40,255 bases of DNA from JAVBLU01 sp031553225 (GTDB taxonomy: Bacteria > Bacillota > Clostridia > Christensenellales > UBA1750): NCBI GenBank assembly GCA_031553225.1, contig JAVBLU010000030.1, forward strand, positions 1 through 40,255, in the 5' to 3' direction. The position numbers were made by a program, and so were the translations under genes. Within the stretch, counting starts at the first letter, position 1. Every line of letters starts with the position of its first letter. Shown here piece by piece: positions 13,401-18,185 of this stretch. Under the pieces are notes generated by a model, which saw only the letters and a list, made by a program, of their open reading frames with translations, was not told the DNA's origin and made no database searches.

Positions 13401-14677
13401 ACAATGACGACAGCGACACGCACGAGCTGGGCAGCTTTGATCCCGCGACGGCGGTGTTTACCCCCGATACGTCGACCATGACCAGCCGCGCAAGCCACGG
13501 CATGACCGACATCCGCACCGCGACGCCCTCCTCCAACGACCTGAGCAACGACGCGGGGATCATCCGCTACCTGAACAACGAGATCGGCGATCTGCTCTGG
13601 CTTGACCAGGACGGCGACGGCGTACAGTCCGGCACCGCCGACGAGCCCGGCATCGACGGCATGACGGTTGAGCTCTACCGCGGCACCGCGCTGTGGCGCT
13701 CCACCACAACGGCCACTGTCGGCACGCAGAGCGGCCTCTACTCCTTCAAGAACCTGCTGCCGGGCGATTACACCGTCAAGTTTGCCATCCCGGCCGACAA
13801 GACGCTGCCCGACTCGATCCGCGCGGCGCTGCAACCCTACATCAACGTGCTGGGCGAGGCCAGCTTCGTCTCCCATATCTACTACGAGTGGACCACGCAG
13901 TCCTCTGAGCCTGACCCGATGGTCGGCGCGGACGACTCCGACGTGGCGACCGCCACCGGCATCACGCGTACCCTCACGGTACCGATCACCGACGCCTTCA
14001 TCAACCTGAACACCGACGCGGGCGTGCGCATGAGGACCGCTCTGGGCGACTGGGTGTGGTTTGACAGCAACGACAACGGCCTGCAGGATGTTGGCGAGAC
14101 CGGCGTGCAGAATGCGCGCGTGGATCTGTACCACAGCGACCCGAGCGGCAAGATTGGCGCTCTGGTGGGCACGCAGTATACGGACGCCACAGGGTTCTAC
14201 CTCTTCGACAACCTTGACCCGGGCCTGTACGTGGCTGTGTTCAGCCATACGGGCATCACCCTTCCGGCCGGCGGCGATCCCACCCGCTACTTCTTCGCAC
14301 AGTACAACATCGGCGGCGGCTGGACCGGCAAGAACTCCCAGGCCTACAATGGAACCGGGGCCGACTACGGCAAGACGAGCGCAATTTCCCTTAACTACGC
14401 CTGGAACCTGATGGTGGACGCGGGTATACGCTTCATTCCCGACAACCCGCCTCCTCCGCCTCCGCCTCCTCCGCCTCCGCCCCCGCCGCCGGTCTACTAC
14501 TCGCCCGTTCCCTACGGGCCTCTCGTTGAAGACGACGTACCGTACGGTCTGGTGAAAACCGGCCAGGGCATCCAGGACCTCCTCACCGCGATGTTCATCG
14601 GCATGTCGCTCATCATTACGGGCGTGTGCGTGATGCGCCGCAAGGAAAAGAAGCCCGCCGCCGGGCGCGCCCGGTAA
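1481..14677 (+). CDS. Giant modular cell-surface adhesin (SpaA/Cna-B, DUF11-like and SdrD-B repeats)
   Basis: A single uninterrupted frame of about 4,398 aa. ATG 1481 is preferred over the longer open frame from 1376, because AAAGGGGA lies 8 bases upstream and the resulting N-terminus has a signal peptide (basic start, hydrophobic IALACSLALLMLVGTW, possible cleavage after SIFA). Then: an N-terminal region without clear relatives (to ~470), an isopeptide-adhesin-like segment (~470-640), about fifteen SpaA/Cna-B prealbumin-like repeats (~695-2510; motifs such as YYVKEIIPPVGY and FYVKETKAPTGY), three DUF11-like modules (~2520-3120), eight SdrD-B-like modules (from 3130), 15 prolines (4323-4337), LVKTG (4357-4361), a hydrophobic segment and RRKEKK. 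In such families Lys-Asn/Asp isopeptide bonds stiffen each repeat and a sortase anchors the tail; both are inferred here. No sortase gene lies in the window. The ligand is unknown. Confidence 0.93.
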   Translation: MARYLNSNSGKFVRIALACSLALLMLVGTWTDWSIFATTQGDGGQVSGLSGVLTLVGAAPESNAATLNLELASMEGLADATANFVLPGDIMPAAGPSSVPVPPIPAGGSVVVSLPVTGNMANAGLVTANVAVPGFAPASFALTGGAPAGYPGGQPVPPPAPVMYDPAMAPASLTASYDAAAGAITYMLNISFAGAQPGAVMENLTASLLLPSGYEGFMVNPAMVAFPAIGNGNGAMPFAEQAMSVLVPAGTSDEDVALLSSGAVANIFQGGAQMATVGVGAGMPPMMNPMGEGIQSLTLTSTGTTSLVLFPYEGGTLDGIDKYTVDSGRDASLNLEIVYNVPAYRVIVPVPSSSDPYARVRYLDKDGNPIITLDGEPLKRYPEDGNAPIGMPSVPYTHYMWADVFPGQGGMAKPQLKFYFENGITPVGTTFDVQAFLYELTASSTSQAPVVVGTAPLASSNKITLVSAASETWTLNKAIVPTDTTDYTHFNSNDTRKSRPFADVRTGANNDYKVTYKLTLTSDKGVSDYGRLYNQSMSIQDVLTGFPATPATVTVVDADSKAAIPATITGGTLSFDVSKATDAPYYAPHTYIVTFSFTKNDFTSVYDPATKQYTPAKDAPLTVLKNNASASYVRMVAPGTTVQSTAAEVQNKVGYVSDQPVAQDLTLQKYITVYGQESTYAKSMQERYPASTGKVSFTLTASGTSVSTTTSVDANGLVTFAGLTAGDYILTESTGIDGFTKGIDDSGVGVHVTVDQNGNTTLSVDGLTKVGSNYKVTNVNASRADIKVLKYNYDVFSGTYMSIPKPGIYFELREGSATGAVAATGTTSESDGSLNFYNLDSTKAYWLVEGTPTDGFIKATPTQVSLSTSTVLTTQVNNDTDRGTFKVGKTVVKPDGTAPASFEASFDLVKIATDPADRTVVGTFTTASSALSVVQKTFPAGTYYLVETKLVVDGKDVTATGDYKLVTYDDKVSVVIVAGGNTAMPADITDLVSGGVITNSSLKGVLQINKVDHTAASLSGSFNFNIYYTNSDGSKGALATTTTTSGGKATVTLATGTYIVEEATATNPTDYILLAPANNAAVATVTAMQTPVLGAVTLNVTSSAAALTRTGGTDNVAVFANGKLPSVVASKTNASSGAGIDGAVLALYKLNGADCELVATQTTANGGKVTFGKVALGAYIIVETKVPSGFMDPDYLSTVSDNGVAKSSFAASDVSDASFNALKFVVSQSDLGGAAITGPALLNTPLASVEIAKVSATGTTKVAGSVFGLYECADPASASTTNLKSTATSVAGFAGFKVGSADFQLKAGSTYIIKEISTTGEFTLNGAAVKITVSGAGVATATWLTSAQGSTTQGGVLAVDGASGKISVTFPNSPRPSVGFRKLGETTTASTPSNVHTFLPLKDIEFKLAYTFNGTAVTATISSAENGTFDFSSLPAMNDDGTAVVFTLTETSTPSYLGVYPYKKMGDVTFQFKLDAATGTFVIDTIAQAGNAAGLTITEGRYDLLNTMDTGRIRITKHKVVTDTNGNVTEPVPDLNEVGLANAEYGIFGKNANGDLELVGQFYYTGTERPDLFTTALSNELAAGDYFVAELAPPLLYLASPTYIRQGGTWSDSIAATVSDISDSLDGKQNVVTVLKSEHIYEVRGQWVTVTGSTTPADAHFGNVQITGGPGTLLPVRVKLLKQGVTMTVDAQGNATYSNYELLNDVEFEVYASLNGAKLGNKPLATLVTGRMSDGTAYENGAALSKLIIIRNISGKYYLEDGVTEIDGLYLEETKGPSDASYQLLGGQNYVVLPLGDILVTVSPDWEVATISSQTVYTNIRRYDDPFLNVKGKGGLSISKSTTNASVTNLSGAKFELYRKLDISATDNILIDGNVTLSPAGTWTSGDLVPGVYYLKEITPPANVHGFGTYKVGSGTEKPFVSGALIGPIIVPAYTVSAPSQVTLTLVEPGYPNLTISKTWAAGTAAATATFLLEKLDTSDNVVASWTSTTDAGNKALFALLADGTYRLKETAIGGAGAATSVINPDLKTGIKLKVDKGVLTSDGTLPSTISLSGTAPYYTLTASNPSLGKLQVVKQALAASGTTVNPKNMVATFTVYEKNTTNVVATLTVQTNGTGGNNTASTYLPAGTYDVVETAMTGSDPAGVVRDTKTYTVPVSDGTTTTIANSGNNFVNPNGSGSFTLRKADAIKGTLLNGSTPTFMIATDTAFQHPANIGSGGKVQLTNGSYTGILPAGTYYVKEIIPPVGYSLNASYTTLTVQAGTPSNLATGVNCATISNYPLAGITVNKTYTARGASTPTNLGGVTFTLYVASGSTYVPYLTNGANTTATTGTAGANHGIATFQNLPEGKYAVVETGLASGLTYVSMNPNFTDPNSATFSDLGKVTIAPDTNGQLKATYAGGASQVNVPNPFTGFYIYVHKVNDKGQPVKDAEFKVYTDSACTIEALTTTFKSGPDGLVSIGPLSFDASDPDSATFYVKETKAPTGYAVNAWVESDVLQLAVDVSSPSDLHATRTNVSVMTITPSITKLASPTAITTPLMQQPATVTYTLENFAPATANNLPLATFTVLDNTFKFIDWNDSVTNLPSFSITKVTVYPAKAYETYAAFKAGNPASKTHVYAMVGADATPRELNQLSGVTWTMPAGTKELKVVYCDKDGNAIVGAAFEAEKIEMEIVYDKFSSDTVGEIRRVENTASVSYSYNGALKVASDTAKVTWPRMEQPTISLTKVSDVGALQSRRVGDRVAYTLTLKNNGDPDLVAPIILDRLPKGQLSMDQAKGYTLSASGVTIATDTDVFFDYKDNTVIWSFPGVSLPKDATITVEFTAIIDQVVQFPGTETTLAINNSAFASSGAFVGATKDNPLGASFKLTTQQATATSQEASALDAVLGYDSGKKGLYVKAQTEFTLLHPDRVTLQKGISKDGVAWNTDTSALLVRQGGKLYYQLNVQNNSSATITSLRVADILPYYQDPMFRDGSLRGTTWPSDYVLNVDAIRAVYILQSGVSKDVGAGSYSVHYTPSRGDVSRDQLFKENYAEAAPSGSWTNSPAGAQALYVDVNTSVPAGATLVIEIECGIPSATNASMTSIADKLSANSFLFSYYDTDASGNRNSKAFGLGAPAESNVVNALLEPDPVRLGDFVWEDQDVDGLQVGSSTNTPIAGVSVILEKRVGNTITVVAPTASDTAVTGADGKYLYTNLTPYYQGASLVTTEYRLTFVNPDPTKYRFTKPLVGSDTAIDANPIPNAAHTQAQTDWFTLQKDDMTFDCGLFQFSGIGDYVWVDQNDNGLQDEPASAGLNGVSVDLLDVTGNLIATTTADNPNGGQPGYYHFNYLATGKYYVRFHMPTPTATLTYAWGKEGVGSDETLDSDGIWTSRKQPSVTTAEIDLPYAVQDLSNDQALITLNNYIGDYYWYDIEDDGIQSAADIPLNDLLVELIPADALVNGVLSATYTTFDGYQATLTSNGRRDASATSKDGYYEFTAIKPGDYVLRFEKPAPSLKTNGIQNVDYRFVQPFQGATPTDSNVEFFGGTAGFATTTSYLGSGDPSNTHGYTAPFTVDADTDNDTFDAAVTHALDNQLGNFVWFDENYNGVWDSGEIGIEGLSVQLIPDATTAANGGVTRSTLTDADGHYLFQHIVPGTYTVQFELPTTSSNILPTDASLTSIQRSLISYAFTDKVNAATPTAFDEDTDSDADDTGVTLAFSIERDTDNMLVDAGIVRFGAIGDKAWIDIGSSLDLQDTGDDPLPGVTVTLYELENGVRKATPTGTEMTDGNGEYLFAASKGYKIKTGRDYEVVFDIGSIANPANYFFVTANVGSDDEIDSDALITEGTATTKRATLPFNLDVKTPVDLSNDVGVILLDNKLGDFMWLDEDPNNAYELDGTLKAGSQDGIQNETPKTPLQGLSVYLLGDTNNGLSGARGTLPPSGTYALASSTTTDANGAYLFEHLLPGNYKVVFTRPVDGDMVYGVATNYAFTLPNVGNDNDDSDTHELGSFDPATAVFTPDTSTMTSRASHGMTDIRTATPSSNDLSNDAGIIRYLNNEIGDLLWLDQDGDGVQSGTADEPGIDGMTVELYRGTALWRSTTTATVGTQSGLYSFKNLLPGDYTVKFAIPADKTLPDSIRAALQPYINVLGEASFVSHIYYEWTTQSSEPDPMVGADDSDVATATGITRTLTVPITDAFINLNTDAGVRMRTALGDWVWFDSNDNGLQDVGETGVQNARVDLYHSDPSGKIGALVGTQYTDATGFYLFDNLDPGLYVAVFSHTGITLPAGGDPTRYFFAQYNIGGGWTGKNSQAYNGTGADYGKTSAISLNYAWNLMVDAGIRFIPDNPPPPPPPPPPPPPPPVYYSPVPYGPLVEDDVPYGLVKTGQGIQDLLTAMFIGMSLIITGVCVMRRKEKKPAAGRAR
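3566..9010 (+). repeat. Array of about fifteen SpaA/Cna-B-like repeats within the surface protein
   Basis: Successive modules of 90-150 residues each begin with a beta-strand containing a Lys (for example VEIAKVS, LTISKTW, ITVNKTY, YIYVHKV) and close with a G-x-Y-x-[VL]-x-E-[TI] strand (GDYILTES, GTYYLVET, GAYIIVET, GTYRLKET, GTYYVKEI, ATFYVKET). I counted repeats by reading these boundaries at about 3566, 3838, 4130, 4492, 4854, 5218, 5608, 6010, 6498, 6982, 7340, 7684, 8012, 8320 and 8708. The copies are highly diverged, so this is not a recent tandem duplication. Confidence 0.75.
10868..14440 (+). repeat. Eight SdrD-B-like (calcium-type) modules within the surface protein
   Basis: Each module opens with [LI]-G-[DN]-x-x-W-x-D and usually continues with an acidic loop of the D-x-D/N-x-D/N-G type (for example VWVDQNDNGLQDE, LWLDQDGDGVQSG, VWFDSNDNGLQDV). 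Module starts are at 10868, 11282, 11678, 12191, 12623, 13043, 13583 and 14042 (residues 3130, 3268, 3400, 3571, 3715, 3855, 4035, 4188). In staphylococcal Sdr proteins such loops bind calcium. The fourth, fifth and sixth modules have altered or incomplete loops (ENYNGVWDS, IGSSLDLQDT, and an insertion after DEDPNN). Confidence 0.85.
14447..14491 (+). repeat. Fifteen-proline run, wall-spanning spacer
   Basis: Fifteen consecutive proline codons (CCG, CCT and one CCC) stand between the last SdrD-B module and the sorting-signal-like tail. Such a stretch usually spans the peptidoglycan. The mixed CCG/CCT pattern in three-base and six-base units could slip during replication and change spacer length in frame. 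Confidence 0.85.
14549..14674 (+). other. Sorting-signal-like C-terminus with LVKTG in place of LPxTG
   Basis: The last 42 residues read LVKTG, a short polar stretch, a hydrophobic segment (LLTAMFIGMSLIITGVCVM) and a basic tail with RRKEKK. Order and spacing match a sortase cell-wall sorting signal, but the second position is Val instead of the nearly invariant Pro. Either a sortase with relaxed specificity uses it, or the protein simply stays membrane-anchored. Confidence 0.6.
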
Positions 14678-14693
14678 CCCAACGTGCAGCCAG

Positions 14694-14727
14694 GAAGCGC
14701 CCGCAGCGATGCGGGCGCTTCTTCCTT
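14694..14727 (+). terminator. Intrinsic terminator of the surface-protein gene
   Basis: A perfect 12-bp stem GAAGCGCCCGCA / TGCGGGCGCTTC (14694-14705 with 14710-14721) with a GCGA tetraloop begins 16 bases after the stop, followed by TTCCTT. The U-tract is interrupted, yet the stem is strong. Confidence 0.75.
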
Positions 14728-14739
14728 GCAAGATGAACC

Positions 14740-14755
14740 GCCTGCAGCTGCAGGC
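14740..14755. repeat. 16-bp perfect palindrome
   Basis: GCCTGCAGCTGCAGGC is fully self-complementary. It lies 12 bases after the terminator of the surface-protein gene and 235 bases before the next gene. It could be a protein binding site or chance; nothing else around it suggests a function. Confidence 0.6.
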
Positions 14756-14990
14756 AACAGAGGATCGCCCCGGAGCGTATTAAGGGCGGCGCATACAAAG
14801 ATTGCGCACGCGTAGCAATTTAGCGCAGCTCAGCGCTGTTCCGGCGCCTGCGGGATGTGCAGGAAACCCGCGCGGGGAGCCGGTCGGGCGGCCCTTTTCA
14901 TGCCCATGCGGCGCGGCCGTTTCCGCTTGCATTTTTGCCCAGTTTCAGGCATGATTAGGGTGGAAACGGGTATAGGGAGGTTGAGGCAGG

Positions 14991-16091
14991 GTGTTTGTCG
15001 ACCGCAGCTACGAAACGATGACGAGCAAGGAACGCGTGCGCCGTACAATGCGTCACGAGGCCGCCGATCGGGTACCCATGCAGTACTACGCCAACGAGGG
15101 CATCAACCGCCGCCTGCTTGAGCACTTTCATCTGGGCGAAGGACAGGGCGACGAGCTGCGCGATATTTTGGGCGTGGATTTTCGCTCCATCCACCCGCCG
15201 TACCGCGGCCCGCGCCTGCACCCTGAGGTGCCCGGCCGCCACGTGGACCCGCAGTGGGGCATCCGCACGCGCTGGATTGAGCATCAATCGGGCGGGTACT
15301 GGGACTATTGCGATTTTCCCCTGGCCACGGCCGACTACGAGACCGTGCAGAACTGGCCCATGCCGAACCCCGACGATTTCGACTACGACGCTGCCCTGCT
15401 CGCCTGCCAGAAGTATAAGGACTACGGCCTGTCCGTGGGCTCGCCGGGCCTGGGCGACACGATCAACAAGGCCGGCATGTACCGCGGCATGGAACAGGTG
15501 CTCGTGGACCTGATCACCGACGAGCCGGCCGGACTCCTGCTGATGGATCGCTTCCAGGCGATCACCCGCGAGGTAGCGCGCCGCACGATAGAGAAGTGCC
15601 GCGGCTACATTGACTTTGTGTGGACGGGCGAGGACCTGGGCACCCAGCGCTCGCCCATGGTGAGCCGCGAGCTGTACCGCAAGCACATTCTGCCGCGCCA
15701 TAAGCGCTTTATTGACATGGCGCACAGCTTCGATCTGCCCATCATGATCCACACATGCGGCGCATCCAGCTGGAGCTACGAGGACGAGATTGCCGCGGGG
15801 CTGGACGGCGTGGATACCCTGCAGCCCGAAGCCGTGGACATGAACCCGCAGAGCCTTGTCAGCCGGTTTGGCACCCGCCTGTTCTATCAGGGATGCATCT
15901 CCACGGCCGGGGCGCTGGCATACGGCAGCGCAGCGGACGTGGAGCGCGACGTGCGGCAGACCCTGGAGATCATGATGCCCACGCGGGGCTACATTCTGGC
16001 GCCCACCCACTCCATTCAGGACAACTCGCCCGTGGAAAACGTGCTGGCCATGTACCGCGCCGGACACGCTTACGGCCGCTACCAGCTGTAG
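14991..16091 (+). CDS. Uroporphyrinogen decarboxylase / corrinoid methyltransferase family protein
   Basis: A 366-aa TIM-barrel enzyme of the UROD/MtaA/MtbA superfamily. The GTG at 14991 is used because GGGAGG lies 10 bases before it; ATG 15018 is an alternative with poorer spacing. Visible marks are the N-terminal MTSKERVRRTMRHEAADRVP, typical of the methyltransferase-like branch, the HTCG motif at about residue 249 where zinc ligands sit in MtaA/MtbA-like proteins, and a late GYILAPTHSIQDNSPVENV strand common in this branch. True HemE has a different substrate pocket and no heme genes lie nearby, so a methyltransferase or a catabolic role is likelier than porphyrin synthesis. The substrate cannot be read from context: no corrinoid protein is adjacent. 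Possible promoter elements TTGCAT (14927) and CATGAT (14950), 17 nt apart, precede it. Confidence 0.85.
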   Translation: MFVDRSYETMTSKERVRRTMRHEAADRVPMQYYANEGINRRLLEHFHLGEGQGDELRDILGVDFRSIHPPYRGPRLHPEVPGRHVDPQWGIRTRWIEHQSGGYWDYCDFPLATADYETVQNWPMPNPDDFDYDAALLACQKYKDYGLSVGSPGLGDTINKAGMYRGMEQVLVDLITDEPAGLLLMDRFQAITREVARRTIEKCRGYIDFVWTGEDLGTQRSPMVSRELYRKHILPRHKRFIDMAHSFDLPIMIHTCGASSWSYEDEIAAGLDGVDTLQPEAVDMNPQSLVSRFGTRLFYQGCISTAGALAYGSAADVERDVRQTLEIMMPTRGYILAPTHSIQDNSPVENVLAMYRAGHAYGRYQL

Positions 16092-16119
16092 GGAGCGCCG
16101 GAGCTGCGCGCGGCGCTCC
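16092..16119 (+). terminator. GC-rich hairpin after the UROD-family gene, possible terminator
   Basis: A 9-bp stem GGAGCGCCG/CGGCGCTCC with a 10-nt loop starts directly after the stop codon. The nearest T-run (GTTTTG) is about ten bases further on, so termination would be weak; an RNA-stabilising 3' hairpin is an equal possibility. Confidence 0.4.
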
Positions 16120-16549
16120 GCCGCCCTGTTTTGTGCCGCTGCGCCCGGATCGGCATGCGGCCCCGAGGATCGCCGCACGCGCGCTTTGCAGACCCCGCGG
16201 CGTACCCGCTTTGGCGCAGTTGCGCCCGTCCGGGCGCAGGGAAACGGGCATGCATTTGGGCAGGCTGGCGCCCCGTGAGGGCCGCCAGCCTGCCCAAGGA
16301 CGTCTCCCATTTCTTCGCACCTGGGCCGATGGCAAGTCGCACAAGAAAAAAAGGTAAATCGGCGGCATGCACAGCGATCTTTGAGATATATGCTGAGCCG
16401 AGAAGCCAAGACGAAACCAGAATGTGGATAACCCTGCGAAGCGGCGTTTTCCACATTCTGCGGCGGCCCGTGAGGGCCGCCTTTTTTGTATGCGGCGCGC
16501 CGTGCGACGGGCGAGCGCGGCCACTTTCCGCCGAAAGTGTGCGGCGGTG
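16120..16549. other. Hairpin-rich gap, possible structured RNA
   Basis: No credible protein gene lies between 16092 and 16620. Open frames on both strands here are Arg/Pro-rich shadows. Instead there is a chain of strong foldable elements: TGCGCCCG/CGGGCGCA (16221-16238), a 15-bp plus 3-bp stem with one mismatch (16256-16297), an 11-bp stem CAGAATGTGGA/TCCACATTCTG (16418-16428 with 16450-16460) and, one base later, a textbook terminator (16462-16487). The arrangement resembles a small non-coding RNA or a long structured 3' region. No known RNA family was recognised. Confidence 0.4.
16462..16487 (+). terminator. Strong intrinsic terminator
   Basis: GGCGGCCC-GTGA-GGGCCGCC (16462-16469, 16474-16481) is followed directly by six T. 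It lies 370 bases beyond the previous stop and before the promoter of the next gene, so it ends either a long 3' region or a separate small RNA. Confidence 0.85.
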
Positions 16550-16579
16550 TAGACGAGCCCGATTCGTATCGTGTATAAT
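16550..16579 (+). promoter_or_regulatory. Sigma-A type promoter of the diguanylate cyclase gene
   Basis: A perfect TATAAT (16574-16579) is preceded at 18 nt by TAGACG (16550-16555), four of six matches to TTGACA. The expected start is about 35 bases before the ATG, just after the strong terminator. Confidence 0.55.
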
Positions 16580-16620
16580 AGATAGAAATATGGCGCGCTG
16601 CCAAGGAGAGGGGGACGGCC

Positions 16621-18156
16621 ATGGGCCCCACAAACACCAGCGTTGGCATTATCAATGTGGCCGTATGCCTGATTCCCGCGACGCTCATCGTGTGCGCCCT
16701 GTGGCAGCGCAAAAAGCGCCGGGAAGGCGTGTGGGCCTTTATTGCCCTGGCGGCATGCGCGCTTATTTGGGCGGGGGTTTCCGCGCTGTTCTATCTGGTG
16801 CCCTCCGACGATCTGGCGCTGCGGCTGCACGAGTACAAATACATCGGCATCGCGCTGCTGCCTGTGGCCTGCATCGCCTGCATCATGAGCGCGCTGGGCA
16901 AGGCGGACGCTCTGCGTCCCGTCCATCTGGCGCTGTTCTCGCTGTTCCCGCTCGCCACCATCGCTTTGGCGCTCACAAACAGCCATCACCTGCTGTTTCG
17001 GGAGGCGTTCGTGTACGTCACAGCGCCTGTGCGCATCATCACCTCCACCAAAGGCGTATGGTTCATGCTGCACACCGTTTACAGCTATGCGCTTATCCTG
17101 CTGTGCGTGTTCTACCTGCTCTATCAGATGCGCGTCTCCGGCCGGCGCGATCTGGGGCGCGTCATTCTCATCGGCATCGCTTCGCTGATGCCACTTGTCA
17201 TGAACGTGGCGGTGCTCATGGGCGGATTCTTCCGCTCGCTGGACGCCTCGCTCATCGGCACGGCCATCTCGCTTTTTTTGTACTACTGGGCGTGCTATTC
17301 CTTCCGCAGCCGCGCCATGCTCGCCTTCGCGCGCGATCTGGTGTTCAAACGCATGGGCAGCCCGGCCTTTATCGTGGACCAGAACCGCCGGATTGTGGAC
17401 GCCAACCAGGCAGTGGAGGACATCGCGGCGCAACTGGCGCTGCCCCTTTGCGACGTGCCCTTCGAGGACTGGATCAGCGGATACGTGGAAAGGTCCGGCG
17501 CGGTGCTTGTGTCCAACGAGGCCGACGTGCGCATCAGGCTGATCGGCTCCGAAGGGGTCGAGCGCTGGCGGCGCATCGACGAGATGCCCATCGGAGGCGC
17601 CGGAGGCGGGGGAGCGATCGGTGCGTTTATCGAGCTGACCGATTGCACGCGCGAGCAGGAGCTGCTCAGCCGCCTGCAGGATATGGCCATCCGCGACGTG
17701 ATGACCGGGCTTTATAACCGCAACCGCTACGAACAGGAGTTATCGGCCGTGCAGGCATACGAATGCCTGCCTTTGGGTATTGTGATCGGCGACGTGAACG
17801 GCCTGAAGAGGCTCAACGATTCGGCCGGGCACGAAGCGGGCGACCAGCTGCTGCGCGCCGTGGCGGGCATCCTGCGGCGCAACGCGCCAGAACGCGCCTT
17901 CATCGCCCGCATCGGCGGGGACGAATTCGCCCTGCTCATCCCCAACTCGGACGAGCTGGAGATGCAGACCTTTTGCCACGCGGTGTGCGAGGATTGCCAA
18001 AGCTGCGGCCGCGAGGAGGGCTTCCCGGTGTCCGTGTCCACGGGCTTTGCCCTGCGGGTGACCATGGACGAACCCGTGCTGACGACCATGTCACGAGCCG
18101 ACCTCTCCATGTACCTGAACAAACAGCAGGTGGAACCGTTGCGCGATCTTGCGTAG
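16621..18156 (+). CDS. Membrane-bound diguanylate cyclase (7TM-like, PAS, GGDEF)
   Basis: A 511-aa membrane signalling enzyme predicted to make cyclic di-GMP from two GTP. The first ~230 residues hold about seven hydrophobic segments and resemble the N-terminal 7TM sensor of some histidine kinases (pattern YKYIGIALLPVA, then TNSHHLLF). A PAS-like segment follows (about 240-345), then GGDEF (about 350-505) with RDVMTGLYNRNRYEQ and the intact active-site motif RIGGDEFALLIP. The inhibitory I-site (RxxD upstream of GGDEF) is absent: the two key positions are Pro and Ala, so product feedback at that site is unlikely. An AAGGAG site lies 12 bases before the ATG. No c-di-GMP phosphodiesterase or PilZ gene is nearby. 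The input ligand is unknown. Confidence 0.93.
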   Translation: MGPTNTSVGIINVAVCLIPATLIVCALWQRKKRREGVWAFIALAACALIWAGVSALFYLVPSDDLALRLHEYKYIGIALLPVACIACIMSALGKADALRPVHLALFSLFPLATIALALTNSHHLLFREAFVYVTAPVRIITSTKGVWFMLHTVYSYALILLCVFYLLYQMRVSGRRDLGRVILIGIASLMPLVMNVAVLMGGFFRSLDASLIGTAISLFLYYWACYSFRSRAMLAFARDLVFKRMGSPAFIVDQNRRIVDANQAVEDIAAQLALPLCDVPFEDWISGYVERSGAVLVSNEADVRIRLIGSEGVERWRRIDEMPIGGAGGGGAIGAFIELTDCTREQELLSRLQDMAIRDVMTGLYNRNRYEQELSAVQAYECLPLGIVIGDVNGLKRLNDSAGHEAGDQLLRAVAGILRRNAPERAFIARIGGDEFALLIPNSDELEMQTFCHAVCEDCQSCGREEGFPVSVSTGFALRVTMDEPVLTTMSRADLSMYLNKQQVEPLRDLA

Positions 18157-18185
18157 ACCTTCTGCCATGCAAAGGGGGTGCGCGC

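Noticed and set aside
10907..14731. Antisense open frame of 1,274 codons opposite the SdrD-B block
   Set aside because: Same cause; it includes the reverse reading of the polyproline tract as poly-Arg and crosses the terminator.
14991..16091. Naming the UROD-family gene hemE
   Set aside because: The HTCG motif and the methyltransferase-like N-terminus, and the lack of heme genes nearby, favour the corrinoid methyltransferase-like branch.
14955..16712. Antisense frames of 487-585 codons over the UROD-family gene and the following gap
   Set aside because: Composition is His/Arg/Ala-rich without domains; the only coding support is on the plus strand.
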